NCBI GenBank assembly: GCA_018883345.1
Contig: VEQG01000001.1
Coordinates: forward strand, 1 to 64,000
Direction of reading: 5' to 3'
Origin: Candidatus Nanopelagicaceae bacterium
GTDB taxonomy: Bacteria; Actinomycetota; Actinomycetes; Nanopelagicales; Nanopelagicaceae
Length of the DNA stretch: 64,000 bases
A program made the translations under genes and the position numbers. The notes below the pieces were generated by a model, which worked only from the letters and a program-made list of their open reading frames with translations, did no database searches and was not told the origin of the DNA. Shown one piece after another: positions 25,166 through 35,763 of the stretch (position 1 is the stretch's first letter; every line of letters begins with the position of its first letter).

Positions 25166-26047
25166 ATGGCAATCTTTATAAATTCAGAGAGCAAAGTAAT
25201 TGTTCAAGGCATGACTGGTTCCGAAGGAACTAAGCACACCAAGCGCATGTTAAAAGCTGGCACCAATATTGTTGGTGGAGTAACGCCGGGTAAAGGTGGT
25301 CAAAGCGTTGACATGGATGGCAAAGCGCTGCCAGTTTTCAACACTGTTGCTGAAGCGATGGCAGCGACAGGTGCAAATGTCTCAGTGGTATTCGTACCAC
25401 CTAAATTTGCAAAGGCTGCGGTAATTGATGCCATTGATGCCAAGATGCCATTAGTTGTGGTTATTACTGAAGGTATTCCAGTTCATGATTCTGCATATTT
25501 CTATACTTATGCAGCAGAAAAGGGAAGCACCAGACTTGTTGGACCAAATTGTCCAGGTGTAATTAGCCCAGGCCTTTCTAATGTTGGAATTATTCCTGCA
25601 GATATCACTGGCAGTGGACCAATTGGTCTTGTTTCAAAATCCGGCACATTGACTTACCAATTAATGTACGAACTTCGCGATATTGGATTTACAACTGCAG
25701 TTGGTATTGGTGGCGACCCAGTAATTGGCACCACTCATATTGATTGCCTAAAAGCCTTCCAAGATGATCCAGATACCAAAGCAATTGTCATGATTGGCGA
25801 AATTGGTGGCGATGCTGAAGAACGTGCAGCAGCTTTTATTAAAGAGTACGTGACAAAACCAGTGGTTGGTTATGTTGCTGGATTCACTGCACCAGAAGGA
25901 AAAACCATGGGCCATGCCGGTGCGATTGTCTCTGGAAGTTCTGGCACTGCGCAGGCTAAGAAAGATGCCCTAGAAGCAGCTGGAGTAAAGGTCGGCAAAA
26001 CGCCGTCAGAAACGGCAAATCTACTGCGCCAAGTAATGGGTCGCTAA
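25166..26047 (+). CDS. sucD: Succinyl-CoA synthetase subunit alpha
   Basis: [44 protein letters not shown]. Confidence 0.98.
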   Translation: MAIFINSESKVIVQGMTGSEGTKHTKRMLKAGTNIVGGVTPGKGGQSVDMDGKALPVFNTVAEAMAATGANVSVVFVPPKFAKAAVIDAIDAKMPLVVVITEGIPVHDSAYFYTYAAEKGSTRLVGPNCPGVISPGLSNVGIIPADITGSGPIGLVSKSGTLTYQLMYELRDIGFTTAVGIGGDPVIGTTHIDCLKAFQDDPDTKAIVMIGEIGGDAEERAAAFIKEYVTKPVVGYVAGFTAPEGKTMGHAGAIVSGSSGTAQAKKDALEAAGVKVGKTPSETANLLRQVMGR

Positions 26048-26057
26048 GGTTGGTTGC

Positions 26058-27107
26058 GTGTTCGTAATTGCGCTCACGCAAAGCATCCGCAGCGTTCTAT
26101 TTACCTTAATTCCCGCTGGAATCATTACTTTTTTAGCTTGGGCGATTGCTGGAAGTGCATATGCAAGCACGACCGATCCATTTAGGGGTGCAACCTGGAT
26201 TTTTCTCGGGGCACATGCGGTGCCATTTCATATACATATTCCGCCAAGTGGTGTTGAAGGTTGGTTTACCTATTTACCGTTAGGTGCAATGGCGCTACCT
26301 GCAATCGGTATCGCAAATGGTGCTCGTAAAACCTTAGATCGAACCAATAGCGATATCTCCGTTTGGTTATTTTCTACTTGCTATGTTGCTTTAATTACTC
26401 TGCTCTCATTACTTTCTTCTAATTACGACATTTATATCTCTTGGTACTGGGCCTTGCTTTTCTCAACCCCTTTTGTCTTTGCTGTTTCATTCTTTAGTAT
26501 CAATCAGTTTAGGTTTACTCAATCCATTGTTTATTTAGTAAAAATTTGGTCGGTCCTGCTTGGTTTTGCGGCTATCGCAATGGGAATTTCGCTGTTAATT
26601 AACTTAAGGACAGTACATCAACTAACAACGGTTCTGCAGCCCGGTTTTATTGGTGGAATACTGCTATTGCTTTTGACGATTCTCTATATTCCCAATTTCC
26701 TAATCTCCACAGTTGCTTATTTGACTGGAGCTGGTTTTGCAATTGGCAGAGACACTTTGATTTCACCGCTCACATTTGAATTAGGAAAGATTCCAGCATT
26801 ACCAATTCTTGGGGCATTACCAACCGGACGCCACCCGCTCTATTTAGTAGCTGCTTTATTAGTCGTGGCACTCGGCGGGCTATTGGCAATTTGGACGATA
26901 GATAAAGGACATCTGGTACTGCGTCAGACAATCGCACTCTTCATTATCAGTACCTTTGTGGTTGCCTACTTAGGTTCCGGCTCATTAATAACTTACGAAC
27001 TCGGGACTGTTGGCCCTTCACTTTGGAAATTCCCATTGCTGATTTCAGCTGAATTCTTACTTGGAGTTGGCCTGGTGAGATTACTTCCGCTAATCGGTAG
27101 AAAATGA
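26058..27107 (+). CDS. Integral membrane protein (DUF6350-like)
   Basis: Multi-TM protein between sucD and purN, a position typical of actinobacterial DUF6350 proteins. Confidence 0.7.
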   Translation: MFVIALTQSIRSVLFTLIPAGIITFLAWAIAGSAYASTTDPFRGATWIFLGAHAVPFHIHIPPSGVEGWFTYLPLGAMALPAIGIANGARKTLDRTNSDISVWLFSTCYVALITLLSLLSSNYDIYISWYWALLFSTPFVFAVSFFSINQFRFTQSIVYLVKIWSVLLGFAAIAMGISLLINLRTVHQLTTVLQPGFIGGILLLLLTILYIPNFLISTVAYLTGAGFAIGRDTLISPLTFELGKIPALPILGALPTGRHPLYLVAALLVVALGGLLAIWTIDKGHLVLRQTIALFIISTFVVAYLGSGSLITYELGTVGPSLWKFPLLISAEFLLGVGLVRLLPLIGRK

Positions 27108-27640
27108 AGCTATTACTACTCGCTTCTGGAAGTGGCTCACTAGCTCAAGCGGTAATTGATGCCGGGTTTGAAGTTTCGGCTGTAGTAAGCGATAACCCAA
27201 ATGCCGGAGTTCTAAAGCGCGCTACCGCCGCTGGAGTTGAGAGCAAAGTTATCGCATTTTCAAACCCACGTGAAAAATGGAATGCAGCATTAATAGATTA
27301 CGTATCATCTAAAGACCCTGACTTAGTAGTAAGTGTTGGCTTCATGAGGATCTTAAGTGCTGATTTTCTAGACAAATTCAAAGTCATAAATTCTCATCCA
27401 GCGCTATTGCCAAAGTTTCCTGGTGCACATGCCGTGCGTGATGCAATCGATGCAGGAGTTTCCGAAACTGGTTGCACCGTGCATTGGGTTGATGAGGGAG
27501 TAGACACGGGAGAGATAATCGCGCAAACAAAGGTGGAAATTGAAGCTGGCGACGATGAAGCAACTCTCCATGAACGCATTAAGATTGTGGAGCGCAACTT
27601 GATAGTTAAAACTTTAGGCGAACTGGAAGACAGATTATGA
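27104..27640 (+). CDS. purN: Phosphoribosylglycinamide formyltransferase
   Basis: [57 protein letters not shown]. Confidence 0.96.
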   Translation: MKLLLLASGSGSLAQAVIDAGFEVSAVVSDNPNAGVLKRATAAGVESKVIAFSNPREKWNAALIDYVSSKDPDLVVSVGFMRILSADFLDKFKVINSHPALLPKFPGAHAVRDAIDAGVSETGCTVHWVDEGVDTGEIIAQTKVEIEAGDDEATLHERIKIVERNLIVKTLGELEDRL

Positions 27641-29175
27641 GCGAACGCAAAACTATCCGAAGAGCCCTAGTAAGCGTTTATGACAAAAGTCGTTTGGTAG
27701 AAATTGGAAATGCGCTGCAAGCAGCCGGTGTAGAGATACTTTCAACTGGATCCACTTGTAAGACGCTTCTAGATAATGGCATCAAAGTCACTGAAGTTTC
27801 GGAATACACCGGTTTTCCCGAAATCATGGGCGGTCGGGTAAAGACTTTGCATCCTCGCATTCACTCTGGAATTCTGGCGGATCAGAACAATCCAGATCAT
27901 CTTGAAAAAATCGCAGAATTAGATATCGCCCCTTTTGATTTAGTGATCATCAATCTTTATCCATTTGCGGCAACAATTGCATCGGGTGCAGATTATGCAG
28001 AGTGCATCGAACAGATTGATATTGGCGGACCTTCAATGCTTCGTGGGGCGGCAAAGAACCATGGCTCAGTTGCAGTGCTCTCTTCCACGGACCAGTACGA
28101 CCAGCTCCTGGCCGCGCTAAAAAATGGTGGATTTACCTTGGCAGAACGTAAGAAGCTAGCAATCGAAGTTTTCCGAACTACTGCCGAATATGACGCAACT
28201 ATTGCGATGTGGCTAAATCAAGAAGAGGGTTTCTTTCCAGAATGGATTGCTGGAGTTTGGCGAAAGCGCGCCACTTTGCGCTACGGCGAAAATCCACATC
28301 AAGCCGGTGTTGTATATGCAAGTAATTTTCCAGGCATCGTGAGCGCTACGCAATTACATGGTAAAGAGATGAGTTTTAATAACTACACCGACGCGGATGC
28401 AGCGTTACGTGCAGCTTATGATCATAAAGAGCCAGCAGTAGCAATTATCAAACATGCCAACCCTTGTGGAATTGCAATTGGTAAAGATATTGCTAGCGCT
28501 TATATTGCAGCTCATCAATGCGACCCAGTATCGGCATTTGGCGGAGTAGTTGCTGCCAATCGCACCGTCACAAAAGAGATGGCACTACCACTATCAGAAA
28601 TTTTTACTGAAGTTATCGTGGCACCTGGCTATGAAGACGAAGCTTTAGAAATTCTTAAACAGAAAGCGAATATTAGAATTCTGAGCACCGAACTTAGTAG
28701 TTATGGGCCGTTGGAACCTCGTTCAATATCTGGTGGCTTACTTGTACAAACTGCAGATTTGATTAATGCAGAGGGAGATAATCCAAAGAATTGGAAACAA
28801 GTTTCTGGAGATTTGGTAACGTCTGAAATTCTTGCTGATTTGGAATTTGCATGGCGCGCAGTTAGGGCAGTTAAAAGCAATGCGATTCTGCTTGCAAAAA
28901 ATGGTGCCGCAGTTGGTGTTGGAATGGGGCAGGTAAATCGAGTCGATTCTGCCAAACTCTCGGTTGCGCGAGCTGGAGACAGGGCTAGAGGTTCGGTGGC
29001 TGCAAGTGATGCATTCTTCCCATTTGCCGATGGCCTCGAGATTTTAATTAATAGTGGTATCACTGCAGTGGTTTCACCTGGTGGATCCATGCGCGATGAA
29101 GAGGTTATTGCCGCAGCAAAAGCTGCGAATATCGCCCTATTTTTCACCGGAACTCGCCATTTCTCGCACTCGTAA
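27637..29175 (+). CDS. purH: Bifunctional AICAR formyltransferase/IMP cyclohydrolase
   Basis: [45 protein letters not shown]. Confidence 0.98.
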   Translation: MSERKTIRRALVSVYDKSRLVEIGNALQAAGVEILSTGSTCKTLLDNGIKVTEVSEYTGFPEIMGGRVKTLHPRIHSGILADQNNPDHLEKIAELDIAPFDLVIINLYPFAATIASGADYAECIEQIDIGGPSMLRGAAKNHGSVAVLSSTDQYDQLLAALKNGGFTLAERKKLAIEVFRTTAEYDATIAMWLNQEEGFFPEWIAGVWRKRATLRYGENPHQAGVVYASNFPGIVSATQLHGKEMSFNNYTDADAALRAAYDHKEPAVAIIKHANPCGIAIGKDIASAYIAAHQCDPVSAFGGVVAANRTVTKEMALPLSEIFTEVIVAPGYEDEALEILKQKANIRILSTELSSYGPLEPRSISGGLLVQTADLINAEGDNPKNWKQVSGDLVTSEILADLEFAWRAVRAVKSNAILLAKNGAAVGVGMGQVNRVDSAKLSVARAGDRARGSVAASDAFFPFADGLEILINSGITAVVSPGGSMRDEEVIAAAKAANIALFFTGTRHFSHS

Positions 29176-29176
29176 T

Positions 29177-29182
29177 TAAGAT
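29177..29182 (+). promoter_or_regulatory. -10 element (TAAGAT) of putative leaderless folD promoter
   Basis: TAAGAT-N7-ATG(29190). Confidence 0.45.
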
Positions 29183-29189
29183 CGCGCAT

Positions 29190-30050
29190 ATGACAGCACA
29201 AATTCTTGATGGCAAAGCCTTCGCGAAAAAAATCAAAGAAGATTTAGCAGTCGAAGTAACCGCACTTAAAGCTCGCGGAATTACTCCTGGACTCGGAACA
29301 ATTTTGGTAGGTGATGATCCTGGTTCTCGCCAATATGTTGGCGGAAAGCATAAGGATTGCTCGGAAGTTGGAGTCAATTCAATTCGTATCGACCTACCTG
29401 GCACTGCAACACAAGCGGATGTACTAGCTGCGGTTAAAGACATGAACAATAATCCTGATTGCACGGGTTACATTGTGCAGTTGCCATTACCTAAGGATGT
29501 GAATACTCAAGCGATTCTTGAAGCCATCGATCCAGAGAAAGATGCTGATGGTTTACACCCTATGAACTTAGGTCGCTTAACCGCTGGATTTGATGGTACT
29601 TTGCCATGTACTCCACGTGGCATCGTTGAATTACTTCATCACTACAAGATTCCAGTTAAAGGTGCCGAAGTCACGATAGTAGGTCGCGGTTTAACTGTTG
29701 GTCGCCCACTAAGTTTGCTTCTTAACCGCCGCGAAGAAAATGCCACAGTTAATTTAGTTCACACTGGTACTAAAGTGATCAAGGATCACACATTAACTGC
29801 CGACATTATTGTGGTGGCGGTCGGAGTTGGCCATTTCTTAACGCCAGATATGGTCAGCCCTGGTGCAGTTGTTATTGATGTTGGTGTTTCAAGAAATGAA
29901 AACGGAATTCAAGGCGATGTGCATCCAGATGTGGCAAATGTTGCTGGGTGGATCTCGCCAAATCCAGGTGGAGTGGGTCCTTTAACTAGAGCAATGTTGG
30001 TAAAAAACGTTGTGGATTCTGCAACTAGACAATCTAGAAACTCCCGATAA
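29190..30050 (+). CDS. folD: Methylenetetrahydrofolate dehydrogenase/cyclohydrolase
   Basis: [44 protein letters not shown]. Confidence 0.97.
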   Translation: MTAQILDGKAFAKKIKEDLAVEVTALKARGITPGLGTILVGDDPGSRQYVGGKHKDCSEVGVNSIRIDLPGTATQADVLAAVKDMNNNPDCTGYIVQLPLPKDVNTQAILEAIDPEKDADGLHPMNLGRLTAGFDGTLPCTPRGIVELLHHYKIPVKGAEVTIVGRGLTVGRPLSLLLNRREENATVNLVHTGTKVIKDHTLTADIIVVAVGVGHFLTPDMVSPGAVVIDVGVSRNENGIQGDVHPDVANVAGWISPNPGGVGPLTRAMLVKNVVDSATRQSRNSR

Positions 30051-30063
30051 TTTACATATTCAA

Positions 30064-30270
30064 ATGATCTCTCAGCGCCTCTTAAATTTTGCAGCTGCAA
30101 TTGGGGTGTTACTTGGTGCGATCGGACTTGTTCGTACTGGTGCAATAGTGGTGGGCGCTGCGATTGCGCTCACAGGTGTGAGGCAAGAGCGTCGAATTGA
30201 GCGTTATTTGCCACTTGCGATAGGAGTAGCGCTCATCGCCGTGGCAATTGTGCTTCCGCACGGGCGATAG
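30064..30270 (+). CDS. Small membrane protein (DUF3017-like)
   Basis: Two hydrophobic helices, 68 aa, immediately after folD. Confidence 0.7.
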   Translation: MISQRLLNFAAAIGVLLGAIGLVRTGAIVVGAAIALTGVRQERRIERYLPLAIGVALIAVAIVLPHGR

Positions 30271-30273
30271 AAT
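30268..30273 (+). promoter_or_regulatory. -10 element (TAGAAT) of putative mdh promoter
   Basis: TAGAAT immediately 5' of the 18-bp palindrome. Confidence 0.45.
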
Positions 30274-30291
30274 TATCTTGACGTCAAGATA
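30274..30291. promoter_or_regulatory. Perfect 18-bp palindromic operator candidate upstream of mdh
   Basis: TATCTTGACGTCAAGATA is identical to its reverse complement; overlaps the predicted start of transcription. Confidence 0.75.
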
Positions 30292-30313
30292 CTCTTAATT
30301 AAACGGGGAAGAT

Positions 30314-31264
30314 ATGCCAGGAAAAGTAACCGTCGTAGGAGCTGGTTTTTACGGCTCAACCACCGCAATGCGATTAGCTGAATACAACATCTTCGATACC
30401 GTTGTATTAACAGATATTCTCGAAGGCAAGCCAGAAGGTCTTGCACTTGATATGAATCAATCGCGATCAATCGAAGGTTTTGAAACAAAAGTAATTGGTG
30501 CAACTACAACTGCGGATGGTGCAGGTTACGAAGCGACTGCAAATTCTGATGTAGTAGTAATAACGGCAGGTCTTCCACGCAAACCGGGCATGAGTCGTAT
30601 GGATTTAATTGGTGTTAATGCCGGCATCGTTCGCGGCGTTGCTGAGAACATTGCAAAGCATTCACCAAATGCAGTGATTATTGTGGTTTCGAATCCACTA
30701 GATGAAATGACTGCGCTTACTCAGATTGCATCTGCGTTCCCACATAATCGAGTGATGGGGCAAGCAGGAATGCTTGATACTGCGCGTTTTACAAATTTTG
30801 TTGCCGAGAAGTTAGGCGTTCCAGTATCAAGCGTTGAAACTTTGACTCTAGGTTCGCACGGCGAAACCATGGTTCCAGTTCCATCTCGATGCAAAGTAAA
30901 TGGTGCGCCGCTTACAGATAAGTTATCTGCAGAAGAGATAGAAGAGTTAGTTGTTCGCACTCGCAACGGAGGAGCGGAAGTGGTTGCACTTCTCAAGACA
31001 GGCTCTGCCTACTACGCGCCATCTGCAGCCGCGGCGCGTATGGCAAAGGCAGTTATCGAAGATTCTGGCGCAGTAATGCCAGTATGCGCATGGGTTGATG
31101 GCGAATACGGCATTAAGGGTGTTTATCTTGGTGTGGAAGCAGAAATTGGCCGCACCGGAGTAAAGAAAGTTGTTGAAACTAAGTTAACTGATTCAGAGCT
31201 CGCACTTCTTAAGGAAGCAGCAGAAGCAGTTCGCGCTAAACAAGCCGATGTTAAAGGGATGTAA
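30314..31264 (+). CDS. mdh: Malate dehydrogenase (LDH-like type)
   Basis: KVTVVGAGFYGSTTAMRLAEYNIFDTVVLTDI; TAGLPRKPGMSRMDL; LTLGSHGETMVPVPS. Confidence 0.92.
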   Translation: MPGKVTVVGAGFYGSTTAMRLAEYNIFDTVVLTDILEGKPEGLALDMNQSRSIEGFETKVIGATTTADGAGYEATANSDVVVITAGLPRKPGMSRMDLIGVNAGIVRGVAENIAKHSPNAVIIVVSNPLDEMTALTQIASAFPHNRVMGQAGMLDTARFTNFVAEKLGVPVSSVETLTLGSHGETMVPVPSRCKVNGAPLTDKLSAEEIEELVVRTRNGGAEVVALLKTGSAYYAPSAAAARMAKAVIEDSGAVMPVCAWVDGEYGIKGVYLGVEAEIGRTGVKKVVETKLTDSELALLKEAAEAVRAKQADVKGM

Positions 31265-31276
31265 AGGGATAGCTAT

Positions 31277-32491
31277 ATGACAAAAATCAAAGTAGAAGGA
31301 ACAGTTGTAGAGCTTGATGGCGATGAAATGACTCGCATCATGTGGCAGTTCATCAAAGATTCTTTAATTCTGCCTTATTTAGATGTAAATCTAGAGTATT
31401 ACGACCTAGGCATGGAACACCGCGATGCAACCGATGATCAGGTAACAATCGATGCAGCAAAGGCAATTCAGAAGCATGGCGTAGGTATTAAATGCGCAAC
31501 TATCACTCCTGATGAAGCTCGCGTTGAAGAGTTTGGTCTTAAAAAGATGTGGAAGTCTCCAAACGGAACTATTCGCAACATTCTAGGTGGCGTTATTTTT
31601 CGCGAACCAATCATCATCTCTAATGTGCCACGTCTAGTTCCGCATTGGACTAAGCCAATCGTCATCGGTCGTCACGCATTTGGTGATCAGTACCGTGCGA
31701 CTGATATCAAAGTTCCTGGTCCAGGAAAGTTGACGCTTTCATATGTACCAGAAGGTGGCGGCGAGCCAATGAATCTTGAAGTATTTGATTTCAAATCCTC
31801 AGGTGTCGCGATGGCTATGTACAACGTAGACGATTCAATTCGTGATTTTGCTCGAGCATCACTTAACTATGGATTACTTCGTAAATACCCAGTCTATCTT
31901 TCGACTAAAAACACGATCTTGAAAGCTTACGATGGTCGTTTCAAAGATATCTTCCAAGAGATTTATGATGCTGAATTTAAATCTCAATTCGAAGCGCTTG
32001 ACATTTGGTACGAACACCGTTTGATTGATGACATGGTTGCCATGTCACTTCGAATGGAAGGTGGCTATGTCTGGGCATGCAAAAACTATGATGGAGATGT
32101 GCAATCAGATACGGTGGCACAAGGTTATGGTTCATTAGGTTTGATGACTTCTGTTTTGATGACTCCAGATGGAAAAGTTTGTGAAGCTGAAGCGGCGCAC
32201 GGAACTGTTACTCGTCACTATCGCGATCATCAAGCGGGCAAGAAGACTTCCACAAATCCGATTGCATCGATTTTTGCTTGGACCCAAGGCTTAGCCCACC
32301 GCGCGAAACTAGATAACAATCCAGAGCTAGCTAAGTTCTGCGCAACATTAGAGCGAGTTTGTATCGAAACTGTTGAACAAGGAAAGATGACTAAGGACTT
32401 AGCGCTATTAATCAGCAATGATGCACCTTGGCAAACCACGGAAGAGTTCCTTGCCTCAATCGATGAAAACTTAAAGAAAGCTATGGCTTAA
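31277..32491 (+). CDS. icd: NADP-dependent isocitrate dehydrogenase (eukaryote-like class)
   Basis: [48 protein letters not shown]. Confidence 0.97.
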   Translation: MTKIKVEGTVVELDGDEMTRIMWQFIKDSLILPYLDVNLEYYDLGMEHRDATDDQVTIDAAKAIQKHGVGIKCATITPDEARVEEFGLKKMWKSPNGTIRNILGGVIFREPIIISNVPRLVPHWTKPIVIGRHAFGDQYRATDIKVPGPGKLTLSYVPEGGGEPMNLEVFDFKSSGVAMAMYNVDDSIRDFARASLNYGLLRKYPVYLSTKNTILKAYDGRFKDIFQEIYDAEFKSQFEALDIWYEHRLIDDMVAMSLRMEGGYVWACKNYDGDVQSDTVAQGYGSLGLMTSVLMTPDGKVCEAEAAHGTVTRHYRDHQAGKKTSTNPIASIFAWTQGLAHRAKLDNNPELAKFCATLERVCIETVEQGKMTKDLALLISNDAPWQTTEEFLASIDENLKKAMA

Positions 32492-32511
32492 ACAGCCAGA
32501 AAAGCTTACTT

Positions 32512-33207
32512 ATGGCAACGAACCCAGGCGTTATTGCGCTAGTTGGTTCAGGTGAATATTTACCAGTAATGCAGGAGTTCGAAACTGAACTCCTGCATTT
32601 TGCATTGCAACGCGGCAAAAGAAATACATTTATTCAAATTCCTACCGCTTCATCGAACGAAGGAGTAGACCGTAGAAATTTTTGGAAACGTCGTGGTTTA
32701 GATCAAGCGGCGCGAATTGGTTGCGAAGGAATATATCTACCAATCCATGAGCGCGAAGATGCTTTTAAAGCAGAACATATAGCTGCGGTTGAAAGTGCAG
32801 GATTAATTTATTTCTCTGGTGGAGATCCTCACTACATAACAGAAGTCTTTAAGGAGACTCCACTGTGGGAGAAAATTAAGAATGAATGGGAGAACGGAAC
32901 TTCACTGGCCGGATGCTCTGCCGGTGCAATGGCATTTGGCGGAACGATTATGGGAGTACGAAGATCAAGTCACAGTCAAGGATTAAATTTATTGTCAGAT
33001 ATAGAAGTTATTCCGCACTACGACAAAATTTTAGGATGGCTGCCAGATCGAGTTGCATCATTTATCGCAAGAGCTGGCGCCAATACCAACTTGCTTGGTA
33101 TTGATGAAAATACTGCGCTCTTTAGAAATGGCAATGAAAACCTTTGGCGAGTAACCGGCGCCGGTCGAGTTCATGTATTGCGGGGAAATCTAGAGTTAGC
33201 AAATTAA
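32512..33207 (+). CDS. Type 1 glutamine amidotransferase-like / peptidase S51-like protein
   Basis: GVIALVGSGEYLPVM; FSGGDPHYI; LAGCSAGAMAFGG nucleophile elbow. Confidence 0.82.
   Translation: MATNPGVIALVGSGEYLPVMQEFETELLHFALQRGKRNTFIQIPTASSNEGVDRRNFWKRRGLDQAARIGCEGIYLPIHEREDAFKAEHIAAVESAGLIYFSGGDPHYITEVFKETPLWEKIKNEWENGTSLAGCSAGAMAFGGTIMGVRRSSHSQGLNLLSDIEVIPHYDKILGWLPDRVASFIARAGANTNLLGIDENTALFRNGNENLWRVTGAGRVHVLRGNLELAN
32568..32601 (+). terminator. Terminator-like hairpin inside the 5' coding sequence of the S51-like gene
   Basis: Perfect 13-bp stem AATGCAGGAGTTC / GAACTCCTGCATT, loop GAAACT, short T4 run. Confidence 0.55.
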
Positions 33208-33245
33208 ATAAATAAGCCCCGGATTCACTCCGGGGCTTATTTATT
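33207..33245. terminator. Bidirectional intrinsic terminator between convergent genes
   Basis: Perfect 17-bp stem AATAAATAAGCCCCGGA / TCCGGGGCTTATTTATT, loop TTCAC. Confidence 0.92.
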
Positions 33246-33260
33246 GTTTATTGGAAATAA

Positions 33261-34343
33261 TTAATTTAAGCGAAGTCCGGTCTGTGCATGGAATAGGTGA
33301 ATCGCAGTAGGAATCGCCTTTACCTTAATCTGCTGGCCAGCTTTAGGTGGATTCTTTGGATCCCAACGAACAATTACCTGTGCGCCTTCATCAGATGCAT
33401 TAGCAAACTTCACGTTGCTATCAGCAGGCTTGCCGTAAACGAATGCGTCAGAACCAAGTTCTTCAACAACTTCAACGTTAACCTCAAAGCCTTCAGATGC
33501 TGGTTCCCAACCTTCAGGGCGAACGCCAACAATTACTGAATTTCCTGCTGAGGCAGGAACTGCAATATCAAGGTGGCCAACATGTGCTTTGCCATCAGAT
33601 ACTGGAACTTCAAGTAAGTTCATAGCAGGCGAACCGATAAAGCCAGCAACGAATGCATTACCTGGCTTATCGTAAAGATTACGTGGGCTATCAACTTGTT
33701 GCAGCAGACCATCTTTAAGAACAGCCACGCGATCACCCATAGTCATCGCTTCAATCTGATCGTGAGTTACATAAACAGTGGTGATGCCAAGACGGCGTTG
33801 TAGAGCTGCAATCTGAGTACGTGTAGAAACACGTAGCTTTGCATCAAGGTTAGATAGCGGTTCGTCCATCAAGAAAACTTGTGGTTCGCGAACAATCGCG
33901 CGACCCATTGCAACGCGCTGACGTTGTCCACCAGATAGCGCTTTTGGTTTGCGCTCTAGATATGGTTCGAGGTCCAGAAGTTTTGCAGCTTCACGTACTC
34001 GCTTGTCACGATCTTCTTTTGATACGCCAGCAATCTTCAATGCAAATCCCATATTTTCTGCAACTGTCATATGTGGGTAAAGCGCATAAGATTGAAATAC
34101 CATCGCGATATCGCGATCTTTTGGTGCCACGTTTGTTACATCGCGATCACCAATCAAAATTCGTCCGGTATCAATCTCTTCAAGGCCCGCCAACATACGA
34201 AGTGAAGTTGATTTACCGCAACCCGATGGACCAACTAAAACTAGAAATTCTCCGTCATTAACAACGAGATCTAATTTATCTACAGCTGGTACTGGGTTGC
34301 CTGGATAGATGCGTGATGCTTTATCAAATGTTACTGAAGCCAT
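33261..34343 (-). CDS. ABC transporter ATP-binding protein, MalK/UgpC/MsiK type (carbohydrate)
   Basis: GPSGCGKSTSLRMLAGLEEID; LSGGQRQRVAMGRAIVREP; C-terminal TOBE-like regulatory domain. Confidence 0.94.
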   Translation of the reverse strand: MASVTFDKASRIYPGNPVPAVDKLDLVVNDGEFLVLVGPSGCGKSTSLRMLAGLEEIDTGRILIGDRDVTNVAPKDRDIAMVFQSYALYPHMTVAENMGFALKIAGVSKEDRDKRVREAAKLLDLEPYLERKPKALSGGQRQRVAMGRAIVREPQVFLMDEPLSNLDAKLRVSTRTQIAALQRRLGITTVYVTHDQIEAMTMGDRVAVLKDGLLQQVDSPRNLYDKPGNAFVAGFIGSPAMNLLEVPVSDGKAHVGHLDIAVPASAGNSVIVGVRPEGWEPASEGFEVNVEVVEELGSDAFVYGKPADSNVKFANASDEGAQVIVRWDPKNPPKAGQQIKVKAIPTAIHLFHAQTGLRLN

Positions 34344-34468
34344 GGCTTCTCCTTCCGGGCAGGTACGTGCCCGACGATCCGTTGGAAGTTTTACACCCTT
34401 AGGTGCGAGGCTGAGATTACGCGTAAAGCAGCGCGGAAGGAAGATAATCCGCTAACCTTTCTCATCTA

Positions 34469-35749
34469 ATGGAACTTTTCAAAGCCATCGCGCTTGTCCT
34501 GGCATTGATTTTCTTGGCAGCGTTCTTTGTGGCGGCAGAGATTGCCCTCATCTCTTTGCGAGATGGCCAGGTAAAGCAATTAGCAACTCAAGGTAAGCGT
34601 GGTGCGCGTTTGGCTAAATTGGTAGCCAACCCGAATCGATTCCTTGCCGCAGTTCAAGTAGGTGTGACCGTCTGCGGCTTTCTCTCTGCCGCGTTAGGCG
34701 CCGAGAAACTCGGGGTTTTTGTTCAACCACGATTACTTGAACTAGGACTCTCAACAAGTACTGCAGAGCTTTTATCAATTATCGGGGTGACCTTAGTAAT
34801 TGCATACTTCTCACTTGTGCTCGGCGAGCTGGTTCCTAAACGAGTTGCGTTATTTCGAAGCGAGCAGATATCACTTAATTCAACTTTCATAATTGAAGTT
34901 TTAGCAAACATCTTCCGTCCCGTAATTTGGCTGCTCTCGAGATCTACAGATTTAATCCTTAGATTAATCGGAATTGATCCTAAAGAAGAGCGCAGTCAAA
35001 TATCTGAAGAAGAGTTGATGGAACTAGTCTCGGGACATAAAGCGCTTACCGAAGAAGAGCGTGAAATTGTTGAAGAAGTCTTTAATTCATCTGAAAAACT
35101 TGTAAATGAAGTTATGGTGCCACGCACCGAAGTTGACTTTATGGATGGTTCACTTACTGTTAGCAAAGCCAAAGCGCTCGCAGTAGAGCTAGCTCATTCT
35201 CGATATCCGGTTGTTCGTGGTTCCAGCGATGAAGTTATCGGCTTTATACACGTAAGAGATTTATTGGACACTACCAACGCCAATCCAAATTCTAAAATTC
35301 AAGATTTGGTCCGCCCGATAATGTATCTACCTGGCACAAAGGGTGTATTACCGTCATTAACTGAGATGCGTAACCAACGTCAGCATCTAGCAATTGTTTT
35401 AGATGAATATGGCGGAACTGACGGCATAGTGACCCTTGAAAATTTGGTGGAATGTTTAATTGGCGATATTCAAGATGAATATGATGTAGATGAGAGTGAA
35501 ATTTCCGCTGAACATCGGACCGGAGATTTTGAGCTAGATGGTCTTACTTCAATTGAAGATTTGGAATCCGAAACTGGAATTGCATTACCGGAAGGCCCAT
35601 ATCAAACTGTTAGCGGTTTCATGATGCACTTCTTGGGGCGCATGCCAAAAGAGCACGATGTAATCAGCATTAATGGAATTAGATTAGTTGTGATTTCACT
35701 TGAGGGTCACCGAGTTGGCCAATTACTCATTTCTCGCCTTTCAGAATAG
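34469..35749 (+). CDS. Hemolysin C / CNNM-domain membrane protein with CBS pair and CorC domain
   Basis: DUF21-type TM region, [17 protein letters not shown] domains, [17 protein letters not shown] CorC-like C-terminus. Confidence 0.92.
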   Translation: MELFKAIALVLALIFLAAFFVAAEIALISLRDGQVKQLATQGKRGARLAKLVANPNRFLAAVQVGVTVCGFLSAALGAEKLGVFVQPRLLELGLSTSTAELLSIIGVTLVIAYFSLVLGELVPKRVALFRSEQISLNSTFIIEVLANIFRPVIWLLSRSTDLILRLIGIDPKEERSQISEEELMELVSGHKALTEEEREIVEEVFNSSEKLVNEVMVPRTEVDFMDGSLTVSKAKALAVELAHSRYPVVRGSSDEVIGFIHVRDLLDTTNANPNSKIQDLVRPIMYLPGTKGVLPSLTEMRNQRQHLAIVLDEYGGTDGIVTLENLVECLIGDIQDEYDVDESEISAEHRTGDFELDGLTSIEDLESETGIALPEGPYQTVSGFMMHFLGRMPKEHDVISINGIRLVVISLEGHRVGQLLISRLSE

Positions 35750-35763
35750 GGCAGAATAGGCAC

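Noticed and set aside
28701-29201. 166-aa minus-strand ORF inside purH
   Set aside because: Shadow ORF overlapping a strongly conserved gene; no recognisable domain.
34392-34440. Possible TPP riboswitch (TTAGGTGCGAGGCTGAGATTACGCG resembles GGGGTGC..GGCTGAGA)
   Set aside because: The required ACCCTT...ACCTGATC..GGTAATACCAGCG...AGGGA half is missing and the downstream gene is a CorC-type protein, so the match looks coincidental.
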